From contig JARWKL010000008.1 in the NCBI GenBank assembly GCA_029961685.1, positions 21,423,981-21,487,980 of the forward strand: a stretch of 64,000 bases of DNA. Direction: 5' to 3'. Origin of the DNA: Aristolochia californica (Eukaryota > Streptophyta > Magnoliopsida > Piperales > Aristolochiaceae). Below are positions 45,420 to 58,400 of the stretch, piece by piece. The position numbers were made by a program, and so were the translations under genes. Numbering within the stretch: position 1 is the stretch's first letter; every line of letters starts with the position of its first letter. The notes below the pieces were generated by a model that did not search any database, had not been told where the DNA came from, and worked only from the letters and a program-made list of their open reading frames with translations.

Positions 45420-46500
45420 ATAGGTCATTTGCATCTTTAACCAGTTTAAAGCATGCCTATCCATTTTTGAAAACATGTGTAGAAAAATATCTTTCTTATA
45501 AAATTCTGAGCTATTAGGGTTGAACTAGTGAAATTTCCCAAACTTGGATAAGAAAACTTTTTGTCTTCATTTGTGGTGTGTGAATAAATTTTCTTTACTT
45601 ACATTTGTTTACTTTTTTTAATTCTTTCCATACACAAACCCTAAAATTTTCATTTTGTTGTGATCTAATTGCCTTTGATATCTTTTTTTGTTTTTGGGAT
45701 GAAGGGAAAGTGAAAACTCAAGTTTTGATTTAAGAAAAAAGTATACATCTAACATGGACATGCAGAATGCACAATGTAGAGAGAGATAATTCCTAAATAT
45801 GTCTGTAATTTTTAGGGATTATAAACTCCTTTTAGTTTTTATATATCAGGTTCTGCATTCGTCAAGAAAAGGGTAGGCGGGAGATTTTTAACTAAGGGTT
45901 GACTCCCAATCCATAAGTCTTTCCATACAAAACTATAGCCCGTTAAGTATGATAAATCACATTACAATCATCTAAGATTGTTTGGTCAGCTTTTTTTAAA
46001 TGGGCAAACTAATGGCTTGTTTGACTCGAGTAAATATCCCACCGCACGTTCACTTGAGAATTTAATGTTATTCTCTTTAAAATATTTTGATCAATAGGTC
46101 ATTTGCATCTTTAACATGTTTCTATCATGCCTATCCATTTTTTAAATCATGTGTAGAAAAATATCTTTCTTATAAAATTCCGTGCTATTAGGGTTGATTT
46201 AGTGGAATTTCCCAAACTTGGTTAACAAAACTTGTGTTAATTTCTGTTTTGTGAACAAATTTTATTTTCTTACATTTGTTTATTGATTTTAATTTTTTCC
46301 ATACATAAACTCTAAAAGTTTCATTGTGCTATGATCTATTCGCCCTTTATCTCTTTTTTTGTTGACGAGATGAAGGGAAAGTGAAAACTCAAGTTTTGAT
46401 TTAAGAAAAAAGTACACATCAAAAAAGGAAATGCACAATGCACAAATGTAGAGAGAGATAATACCAAAAAAAGTGTCTGTACTTTTTAGGGATTGTTAAC
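45420..46500 (+). repeat. Higher-order block IV, left copy (matches 50.65-51.72 kb)
   Basis: The offset is 5,222-5,223 bp (45,414/50,636; 46,087/51,310). Shared markers: a degraded anchor TTTTGATCAATAGG, GGGATGAAGGG with upstream TTTGATATC, TTTCTATCATGCC and GGGTTGATTTAGTGG. Confidence 0.7.
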
Positions 46501-49290
46501 TCTTTTTAGTTTTTATATATCAGGTTGTGCAATTGTCAAGAAAAGGGGGAGGCGGGGGATTTTTAACAGAGAGTTGACTCCCAATCCATAAGTCTTTCCA
46601 TACAAACATATAGCCCTTTATGCATGTTAAATCACTTTACAATCATCTATTATCGTTAGGTCAACTTTTTTTAAATGGTCAAAATAATGGCTTATTTGAC
46701 TCGAGTAAATATCCCACCGCAGGTGCACTTGAGAAATGAATGATATTCTCTTAAAAAGGTTTGGATCCATAGGTCATTTGCATCTTTAACATGTTTCAAG
46801 CATGCCTATCTTTAAATTCTTTTCATACATAAACCCTAAAATTTTCATTTTATTGTGATCTATTTGCCTTTTATCTCTTTTTTTGTTTACGAGATGAAGG
46901 GAAAGTGAAAACTCAAGTTTGTATTTAAGGAAAAAGTATACATCTAAAATGGAAATGCACAATGCACAAATGTAGAGAGAGATAATTCCAGAAAGTGTCA
47001 GTAATTTTTTGGAATTCTAAACTCTTATTTGTTTTTATGTAACAGGTTCTGCAATCGTCGGGAAAAGGGGGAGGCGGAGGATTTTTAACTGAGTGTTGAT
47101 TCCTAATCTATAAGTCATTCCTTACAAAAATATAGACCGATAAACTTGATAAATCACTTTACAATCACTTATGATCGTTAGGTCATCTTTTTGTAAATGG
47201 GCAAACTAGCTTGTTTGACTCCGGTAAATATCCCACCGTACGTTCACTTGAGAATTTAATGTTATTCTCATTAAAAGGTTTGGATCCATAGGTCATTTGC
47301 ATCTCTAATATGTTTCAAGCACTCATATCCATTTTTTAAAACATGCGTAGAGAAATCTTTTTCTATTAAAATTCCGAGCTATTAGGGTTCAACTAGTGGA
47401 ATTTCCCAAACTTGGATAACAAAACTTTTGTACTCATTTGTGGTGTGTGAATAAATTATCCTTACTTACAGTTGTTTATTGCTTTAAATTCTTTCCATAC
47501 ATAGACTTTAAAATTTTCATTTTGTTGTGATCTATTTGCCTTTTATCTCTTTTTTGGTTTACGAGATGAAGGGATAGTGAAAACTCAAGTTTTTTATTTA
47601 AGAAAAAAGTGTACATCTAAAATGGAAATCCACAATGCAAAAAAGTAGAGAGAGATAATTCCAAAACATGTTTTTAATTTTTAGGGACTGTAAACTCTTT
47701 TTAGTTTTTATATATTAGGTTCAGCAATCGTTGGGAAAAGGGGGAGGCGGGCGATTTTTAACGGAGTGTTGACTTTCAATCCATAAGTCATTCTTTACAA
47801 AAATATAACCCGTTACGGATGATAAATTACTTTACAATCATTTATGATCGTTAGATTAGCCTTTTCTTAATGGGAAAAATAATGGCTTGTTTGACTCGGG
47901 TAAATATTCCAACGCATGTTCACTTGAGAATTTAATGTAATTATCTTTAAAAGGTATAGATGCATAGTACATTTGCATCTTTAACATGTTTCAAGCATGC
48001 CTATCCATATTTTAAATCTTGAGTAGAAAAATCTCTTTCTTATAAAATTCCGAGCTATTAGGGTTGAACTGGTGGAATTTCCCAAACTTGGATAACAAAA
48101 CTTGTGTTCATTTGTGGTGTGTGAATAAATTTTCTTTACTTAAATTCATTATAGCTTTAAATTCTTTTCATACATAAACTCTAAAATTTTCATTTATCTG
48201 TGATCTTTTAGCCTTTGATATCTTTTTTTGTTTACGTGGTGAAAGGGAAGTGAAAACTCTAGTTTTAATTTACGGAAAAATTATACATCTAACATGGTAA
48301 TGCACAATGCACAAATGTAGAGAGAGATAATTCCAAAAAGTCTCTGTAAATTTTAGGCATTGTAAACTCTTTTTAGTTTTTATATATCATGTTCGCAATA
48401 GTAGGGAAAAGGGGGAGGTGGGGGATTTTTAATTGAGTGTTGAATCCCAATCCATAAGTCTTTCCTTACAAAAATATAGCCTGTTACACTTTACAATCAT
48501 CTATGATCGTTAGGTGAGCTTTTTGTAAATGGGCAAAATAATGGATTGTTTGGCTCCTGTAAATATCCCACCACACGTTCACTTGAGAATTTCATGTTAT
48601 TCTCTTTAAAAAGGTTTGGATCCATAGGTCATTTGCATCTTTCACATGTTACAAGCATGCCTATCAATTTTTCAAAACATGTGTAGAAAAGTCTCTTTCT
48701 TATAAAACTTTGAGCTATTAGGGATGAACTAGTGAAATTTGCACAAATTGGATAACAAAAATTTTGTGTTCATTTGTGGTGTGTGAATAATTTTTTTTTA
48801 CTTAGATTTGTTTATTGCTTTAAATTCTTTCCAATCAAAAATTTTCATTTTGTTGTGATCTATTTGCCTTTTATCTCTTTTTTTTGTTTTCGAGATGAAG
48901 GGAAAGTGAAAACTCAAGTTTTGATTTAAAAAAAAAAGTATACATCAAAAAGGTAAATGCACAATGCACAAATGTAGAGAGAGATAATTCCAAAAAGTGT
49001 CTGTAATGTTTAGGTTTTGTAAACTCCCTTTTGTTTTTATATATCAGGTTCTGCAATCGTAGGGAAAAGGGGGATGCGGGAGATTTTTAACGGAGTGTTG
49101 ACTCCCAATCCATAAGTCATTCCTTACAAAAATAATGTTGTTACGCATGATAAATTACATTACAATCATCTATGATCGTTAGGTCAGCTTTTTGTAAGTG
49201 GGCAAAATAATGTCTAGTTTGACTCGAGTAAATATCCCAACGCACGTTCAATTGAGAATTTAATTTTATTCTCTTTAAAAGGTTTGGATC
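46450..49290 (+). repeat. Blocks III and II, right copies in swapped order
   Basis: 46,450-47,540 matches 38,900-39,990, and 47,500-49,290 matches 36,750-38,550. On the left, block II precedes block III; here III precedes II. Confidence 0.65.
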
Positions 49291-52200
49291 CATAGGTCAT
49301 TTCCATCTTTAACATGTTTCAAGCATGCCTATCCATTTTTTAAAACATATGTAGAAAAGTCTCTTTCTTATAAAATTCTGAGCTATTAGGGTTGAATTAG
49401 TGGAATTTCCCAAACTTGGATAACAAAACTTTTGTGTTCATTTGTGCTGTGTGAATAAATTTTCTTTACTTACATTTTTCTATTGCTTTAATTCTTTCCA
49501 TACAAAATCCTTAAATTTTTCATTTTCTTGTGATCTATTTGCCATTTATCTCTTTTTTTGTTTACGAGATGATGGGAAAGTCAAAATACAAGTTTCTATT
49601 TAAGAAAAAAGTATACATCTAAAATGGAAATGCACACTGCACAAATGTAGAGAGAGATAATTCCAAAAAGTGTCTTTAATTTTTACGGATTGTAAACTCT
49701 TTTTAGTTTTAATATATCAGGTTCTGCAATCGTTGGGAAAAGGAGGAGGCGGGGAATTTTTAATGGAGTGTTGGCTCCCAATCCATAAGTCATTGCTTAA
49801 AAAAATATAACCCGTTATGCATAAAAAATCACTTTACAATCATCTATGATCGTTAGGTGAGCTTTTTGTAAAAGGGCAAAATAATGGCTTGTTTGACTCG
49901 AGTAAATATCCCAACGCTCGTTCACTTGAGAATTTAATGTTATTCTCTTTTAAAGGTTTGGATCCATATGTCATTTGCATCTTTAACATGCTTCAATCAT
50001 GCCTATCCATTCTTTAAAACATGTGTAGAAACGTCTCTTTCTTATAAAATTCCGAGCTATTAGGGTTGAACTAGGGGAATATCCAAAACAAGGATAAGAA
50101 AACTTTTTTGTACATTTGTGATGTGTGAATAAATTTTCTTTACTTACATATGTTTATTGCTTTCAATTCTTTCCACACATAAACCCCAAAATTTTCTTTT
50201 TTTTCTGATCTATTTGCCTTTTATCTCTTTTTTTGTTTACGAGATGAACGGAAAGTGAAAACTCAAGTTTTGATTTAAGAAAAAAGTATACGTCTAAAAT
50301 GGAAATGCGCAATGCACAAATGTAGAAAGAGATAATTCCAAAAAAATGTATGTAATTTTTAGGGATTGTAAACTCTTTTTAGTTTTCATATATCTGGTTC
50401 TGTAATCGCCAGGAAAATGGGGAGGCAGGGGATTTTTAACTGAGTGTTTAATCCCAATCTATAAGTCATTCCTTAAAAAAATATAGCCCGTTACACATGA
50501 TAAATTACTTTACAATCATCTATGATCGTTAGGTCAGCTTTTTGTTAATGTGCAAAATAATCGCTTGTTTGACTCGGGTAAATATCCCACCGCACGTTCA
50601 TTTGAGAATTTAATGTTATTCCCTTTAAAAGGTTTGGATCCATAGGTCGTTTGCATCTTTAACAAGATTCAAGCATGCCTATCCATTTTTTAAAACATGT
50701 CTACAAAAATCTCTTTCTTATAAAATTCTGAGCTATTAGGGTTGAACTAGTGAAATTTCCCAAACTTGGATAAGAAAACTTTTGTGTTCATTTGTGGTGT
50801 GTGAATAAATTTTCTTTACTTACATTTGTTTACTTCTTTAAATTCTTTCCATACACAAACCCTAAAATTTTCATTTTGTTGTGATCTAATTGCCTTTGAT
50901 ATCTTTTTTTTGTTTTCGGGATGAAGGGAATGTGAAAACTCAAGTTTCGATTTAAGAAAAAAGTATACATCTAAAATAGAAATGTACAATGCACAATGTA
51001 GAGAGAGATTATTCCTAAAAGTGTCTGTAATTTTTAGAGATTGTAAACTCTTTTTAGTTTTTATATATCAGGTTCTACATTCGTCAAGAAAAGGGGTAGG
51101 CGGGGGATTTTTATTTGAGTGTTGACTCCCAATCCATAAGTCTTTCCATACAAAATTATAGCCCGTTAAGCATGATAAATCACATTACAACCATCTAAGA
51201 TCGTTAGGTCAGCTTTTTTTAAAAGGGCAAAATAATGGTTTGTTTGACTCGAGTAAATATCCCACCGCACGTGAACTTGAGAATTTAATTTTATTCTCTT
51301 TAAAAGATTTTGATCAATAGGTCATTTGCATCTTTAACATGTTTCTATCATGCCTATCCATTTTTTAAATCATGTGTAGAAAAATCTCTTTCTTATAAAA
51401 TTTCGTGCTATTAGGGTTGATTTAGTGGAATTTCCCAAACTTGGTTAACAAAACTTGTGTTAATTTCTGTTGTGTGAATAAATTTTATTTTCTTACATTT
51501 TTTATTTCTTTTAATTTTTTCCATATATAAACTCTAAAAGTTTCATTTTGTTGTGATCTATTCGCCCTCTATCTCTTTTTTTATTGACGAGATGAAGGAA
51601 AAGTGAAAACTCAAGTTCTAATTTAAGAAAAAAGTTCACATCGAAAAAGGAAATGCACAATGCAAAAAATGTAGAGAGAGATAATTCCAAAAAAAGTGTC
51701 TGTACTTTTTAGGGATTGTTAACTTTTTGTAGTTTTATAAATCAGTTTCTGCAATCGTCGGGAAAAGGGGGAGGCGGGGGATTTTTAACTGAGCGTTGAC
51801 TCCCAATCCATAAGTCATTCCTTACAAAAATTTAGCCCGTTACGCACGATAAATTCTTGACAATCATCTATGATCGCTAGGTAAGCTTTTTTTAAATGGG
51901 CCAAATAATCGCTAGTTTGACTCGGGTAAATATCCCACCGCACGTGCACTTGATAATTCAATGTTATTCTCTTTAAAATTTTTGGATCCATAGGTCATTT
52001 GCATCTTTAACATGTTTCAAGCATGCATATCCATTTTTTAAAACATGTGTCGGAAAATTTCTTTCTTATAAAATTCCGAGCTATAAGGGTTGAACTAGTG
52101 AAATTTCCCAAAATTTGATAACAAAACTTTTGTGTTCAATTGTGGTGTGGCAATAAATTTTCTTCACTTACATTTTTATATTTCTTTACATTCTTTCCAT

Positions 52201-54700
52201 ACAAAACCCTAAAATTTTCATTTTCTTGTGTTCTATTTGCCTTTTATCTCTTTTTTTGTTTACGAGATGAAGGGAAAGTGAAAAATCAAGTTTTGATTTA
52301 AGAAAAAAGTATACATCTAAAATAGAAATGCACAATGCAAAAATTTAGAAAGCGATAATTTCAAAAAAGTGGCTGTAATTTTTAGGGATTGTAAACTCTT
52401 TTTAATTTTTATATATCAGGTTCTTCAATCGTCGGGAAAATGGGGAGACAGGGGATTATTAACCGAGTGTTGACTCCCAATCCATAAGTTATTTCTTACA
52501 AAAATATAGCCCGTTACGCATGATAAATTACTTTACAATCATCTATTTTCGTTAGGTCAGCTTTTTGTTAATGAACAAAATAATAGCTTGTTTCACTTGG
52601 GTAAATATCCCACCGCACGTTCACTTGAGAATTTAATGTTATTCACTTTAAAAGGTTTGGATCCATAGGTCACTTGCATCTTTAACATGTTTCAAGTATG
52701 CATATCCATTTTTTAAAACATGTGTAGAAAAATCTCTTTCTTATAAAATTCTGAGCTATTAGGGTTGAACTAGTGGAATGTCCCAAAAATTGATAACAAA
52801 ACTTATGTTCATTTTTGGTTTGTGAAAAATTTTCTTTTCAAACATTTTTCAATTACTTTAAATTCTTTCCATACAAAATCCCTAAAATATTCATTTTGTT
52901 GTGATCTATTTTCCTTTATCTCTTTTTTTGTTTACAAGATGAAGGGAAAGTCAAAACTCAAGTTTTTATTTAACAAAAAAGTATGCATCTAAAAAGAAAA
53001 TGCACAATGCACAAATTTAGAGAGAGATAATTCCAAATTTTTTTTGTAATTTTTATGGACTGTAAACTCTTTATAGTATTTATATATCAGGTTCAGCAAT
53101 CGTCGGGAAAAGGAGGAGGCGGGGGATTTTTAATGGAGCGTTGACTCCCAATCCATAAGTCATTCCTAACAAAAATATGGCCCGTTACACATCATAAATC
53201 ACTTTACAATCATCTATGATCGTTTGGTCAACTTTTTTTGTAAATGGGCAAAATAATGGTTTGTTCGAGATGAGTAAATATCCCAACGCTCGTTCACTTG
53301 ACAATTTAATGTTAATATCTTTAAAAGGTATGGATCCATAGGTCATTTCCATCTTTAACATGTTTCAAGCATGCCTATCCATTTTTTAAAACATATGTAC
53401 AAACGTCTCTTTCTTATAAAATTCTGAGCTATTAGGGTTGAACTAGTGGAATTTCCCAAACTTGGATAACAAAACTTTTGTGCTCATTTGTGCTGTGTGA
53501 ATAAATTTTCTTTACTTACATTTTTCTATTGTTTTAATTCTTTCCATACAAAATCCTTAAATTTTTCATTTTGTTGTGATCTATTTGCCATTTATCTCTT
53601 TTTTTGTTACGAGATGATGGGAAAGTCAAAACACAAGTTTTGATTTAAGAAAAAAGTAGATATCTAAAATGGAAATGCACACTGCACAAATGTAGAGAGA
53701 GATAATTCCAAAAAGTGTCTGTAATTTTTACGGATAGTAAACTCTATTTAGTTTTAATATATCAGGTTCTGCAATCGATGGGAAAAAAAGGAGGCGGGGG
53801 ATTTTTAATGGAGTGTTGGCTCCCAATCTATAAGTCATTCCTTAAAAAAATATAACCCATTGCGCATTAAAAAACACTTTACAATTATCTATGATCTTTA
53901 GGTGAGCTTTTTTTAAAAGGGCAAAATAATGGCTTGTGTGACTCGAGTAAATATCCCAACGCTCGTTCACTTGAGAATTTTATGTTATTCTCTTTTAAAG
54001 GTTTGGATCCATATGTCATTTGCATCTTTAACATGCTTCAATCATGCCTATCCATTCTTTAAAACATGTGTAGAAACGTCTCTTTCTTATAAAATTCCGA
54101 GCTTTTAGGGTTGAACTAGTGGAATATCCAAAACAAGGATAACAAAACTTTTTTCTTCATTTGTGATGTGTGAATAAATTTTCTTTACTTACATATGTTT
54201 ATTGCTTTCAATTCTTTCCACACATAAACCCTAAAATTTTCATTTTGTTCTGATCTATTTGCGTTTTATCTCTTTTTTTGTTTACGAGATGAACGGAAAG
54301 TGAAAACTCAAGTTTTGATTTAAGAAAAAAGTATACATCTAAAATGGAAATGCACAATGCACAAATGTAGAAAGAGATAATTCAAAAAAAAATGTATGTA
54401 ACTTTTAGGGATTGTAAACTCTTTTTATTTTTCATATATCTGGTTCTGCAATAGCCGGGAAAATGGGGATGCAAGAGATTTTTAACTGAGTGTTGACTCC
54501 CAATCTATAAGTCATTACTTTACAATCATCTATGATCGTTAGGTCAGCTTTTTGTAAATGTGCAAAATAATGGCTTGTTTGACTCGGGTAAATATCCCAC
54601 CGCATGTTCATTTGAGAATTTAATGTTATTCCCATTAAAAGTTTTGGATCCATAGGTGATTTGTGTCTTTAACATGTTTCAAGCATGCATATCCATTTTT
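49290..54700 (+). repeat. Higher-order block V, two copies about 4.05 kb apart
   Basis: Monomers at 49,286-50,636 match those at 53,332-54,646 (offset 4,045, later 4,010 because of a deletion near 54,510). Markers: GATGATGGGAAAGTCAAAA, CATATGTCATTTGC, CATGCTTCAATCATGCC, GTAGAAACGTCTC and GATGAACGGAAAGTG. The block IV copy (50.65-51.72 kb) lies between them. Confidence 0.7.
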
Positions 54701-55449
54701 TAAAACATGTCTAGAAAAATTTCTTTCTATAAAATTTCGAGCTATTAGGGTAGAACTAGTGGAATTTCAAAAAATTGGATAACAAAACTTTTATGTTCAA
54801 TTGTGTTGTGTGAATAAATTTTATTTACTTATATTTCTTTATTGCTTTAAATTATTTCCATACAAAAACCCTAAAAGTTTCATTTTCTTCTGATCTATTT
54901 GCCTTTTATCTCTTTTTCTGTTGACGAGAGGGAAAGTGTAAACTCAAGTTTTGATTTAAGAAAAAACTATACATCTAAAATGGAAATGCATAATGCACAA
55001 ATGTACAGAGAGATAATTCTAAAAATTGTCTGAAATTTTTAGGGATTGTAAACTCTTTTTAGCTTTTATATATCTGGTTCTGCAATCGTCGAGAAATGGG
55101 GGATGCGGGTGATTTTTGATGGAGTGTTGACTCCCAATAAAAAAATCATTCCTTACCAAAAATACCCATTACGCATGTAAAATCACTTTACAATCATCTA
55201 TGATCGATAGGTCAGCTTTTTGTAAATTGGCAAAATAATGGCTTGTTTGACTCGGGTAAATATCCAAACTCACGTTCACTTGAGAATTTAAGGTTATTCT
55301 CTTTAAAAGGTTTGGATCCATAGGTCATTTGAATCTTTAACATGTTTCAAGCACGCCTATCCGTTTTTTAAAACATGTGTAGAAAAATCTCTTCCTTATA
55401 AAATTTAGAGCAATTAGGATTGAACTAGTGGAATTTCCATAACTTGGAT

Positions 55450-58400
55450 AACAAAAATTTTGTGTTCATTTGTGGTGTGTGACTAAATTTTCTTTACTTA
55501 CATTTGTTCATTGCTTTAAATTCTTTCCATATATAAACCCTAAAATTTTCATTTTGTTGTGGTCTATTTGCCTTTTATCTCTTTTTTTGTTTACGAGATG
55601 AAGGCAAAGTGAAAAATCAAGTTTTTCTTTAAGAAATAAGTAAACATCTAAAATGGAAAATCACAATGCAAAAATGTAGAGAAAGATAATTCAAAAAAGT
55701 GTTAGTAATTTTTAGCAATTGTAAACTCTTTTTAGTTTTTATATACCAGGTTCTACAGTCGTCGGGAAAAGGGGGAGGTGAGGGTTTTTTAACTGAGTGT
55801 TGACTCCCAAAACATAAGTCTTTCCGTACAAAACTATAGCCCATTAATAATGATAAATCACTTTTCAATCATCGATGATCATTAGGTCAACTTTTTGTAA
55901 ATGTGCAAAATAATGGCTTGTTTGACTCGAGTAAATATCCCACCGCACGTTCACTTGAGAATTTAATGTTATTCTCTTTAAAAGGTTTGGATCCATAGGT
56001 CATTTGCATCTTTAACTTGTTCCAAGCATGGATATCCATTTTTTTAAAACATGTGTAGAAAAATCTCTTTCTTATAAAATTTCGAGCTATTAGGGTTGAA
56101 CTAGTGGAATTTCCCATACTTGGATAACAAAACTTTTGTGTTCATTTGTGGCGTGTGAATAAATTTTCTTTGCTTACATTTTTTTATTTCTTTAAATTCG
56201 TTCCATACATAAACCCTAATTTTTATTTTGCTGTGATTTGCCTTTTATCTTTTTTTATGCTTACGAGATGAAAGGCAAGTGAAAACTCAAGTTTTAATTT
56301 AACAAAAAACTATACATCTAAAATGGAAATGCACAATGCACAAATGTAGAGAGGGATAATTCCAAAAAGTGTCTGTAATTTTTAGGGATTGTAAACTCTT
56401 TTTAGTAATTATATACCAGGTTCTGCAATCGTCGGGAAAAGGGGGAGGCTGAGAATTTTTAACTAAGTTTTGACTCCCAATCCATAAGTCATTCCTTACA
56501 AAATATTGCCCGTTACACATGATAAATCACTTTACAATCACCTATGATCATTAGGTCAGCTTTTTGAAAATGGGCAAAATAATGGCTTGTTTGACTCGGG
56601 TAAATATCCCACTGCACGTTCACTTGAGAATTTAATGTTATTCTCTTTAAAAGGTTTGGATCCATGGGTCATTTGTTTCTTTAACATGTTTCAAGCATGC
56701 ATATCCATTTTTTAAAACATGTGTAGAAAAATCTCTCTTAAAAAATTCCAAGCTATTAAGGCTGAACTAGTGGAATTACCCATACTTGGATTACAAAACT
56801 TTTGTGTTCATTTGTGATGTGTGAAAAACAATATCTTTACTTACCTTTGTTTATTTCTCTAAATTCTTCCATACATGAACTCTAAAATTTTCTTTTTGTT
56901 GTGAACTATTTGCTTGTTATCTCTTTTTTTTTTTTTTTTTGAGAGATGAAGGGAAAGTAAAAACTCAAGTTTTGATTTAAGAAAAAAGAATACAAATAAA
57001 ATGGAAATTCACAATACAAAAATAAAGAGAGAGATAATTTTAAAAAGAGTCTATAATTTTTAAAGATTGTAAACTCTTTTTAGTTTTTATATATCAGGTT
57101 CTGCAATCATCAGGGAAAGGGGGAGGCTGGGGATTTTTAACTGAGTGTTGACTCCCAATCCATAAGTCATTCCTTAAAAAAATATAGCCTGTTACGCATG
57201 ATAAATCACTTTACAATCATCTGTGATTGTTAGGTCAGCTATTTGTAAATGGAAAAAATAGTGGCTTGTTTGACTCGGGTAAATATCCCACCGCAAGTTT
57301 TCTTGAGAATTTAATGTTATTCTCTTTAAAAGTTTTGGATTCATTTCTCATTTGCATCTTCAACATGTTTCAAGCATTTATATCCATTTTTTAAAACATG
57401 TGTAGAAAAATCTCTTTCTTATAAAATTTTGAGCTATTAGGGTTTAACTAGTTACCCAAACATGCATAACAAAACTTTTGTGTTCATTTGTGTTGTGTGA
57501 AAAAATTTTCCTTACTTACATTTGTTTATTGCTTTAAATTATTTGCATACTTAAACTCTAAAATTTTCATTTTGTTGTGATCTATTTGCCTTTTATCTCT
57601 TTTTTCTTTTACGATACGAACGGAAAGTGAAAAATAATCTTTTTGATTTAAGAAAAAAGTATACATCTAAAATGGATAAGCACATTGCACAAATGTAGAG
57701 AGAGAAAATTTGAAAAAGTTTCAGTAATATTTAGGGAGTGTAAACTCCGTTTAGTTTTTATATATCAGGTTGTGCAATCGTCAGGAAAAGGGGGTGGTGG
57801 GGGATTTTTTACTGTGTGCTGACTCCCAATCCATAAGTCATTCTTTACACAAATATAGCCAGTTATGTATGAAAAATCACTTTACAATCAACTATGAACG
57901 TTAGCTCAGCTTTTTGTAAATGGGCAAAATAATGGCTTGTTTGACTCGGGTAAATATTCCACTGAAAGCTCACTTGAGAATTTAATGTAATTCTCTTTAA
58001 AAGGTTTGGATCCATAGGTCATTTGCATCTGTAACATGTTCCAAACATGCATATCCATTTTTTAAAACATGTGTAGAAAAATCTCTTTTTGATAAAATTC
58101 CGAACTATTAGGGTTGAACTAATTGAATTTCCCAAACTTGAATAACAAAACTTTTGTTTTCATTTGTGGTGTGTGACTAAATTTTCTTTACTGACATTTG
58201 TTCATTGCTTTAAATTCTTTCCATATATAAACCCTAAAATTTTCATTTTGTTGTGGTCTATTTGCCTTTTATCTCTTTTTTTGTTTACGAGATGAAGGCA
58301 AAGTGAAAACTCAAGTTTTGATTTAAGAAATAAGTAAACATCTAAAACGAAAAATCACTATGCAAAAATTTAGAGAGAGATAATTCAAAAAAGTGTTAGT

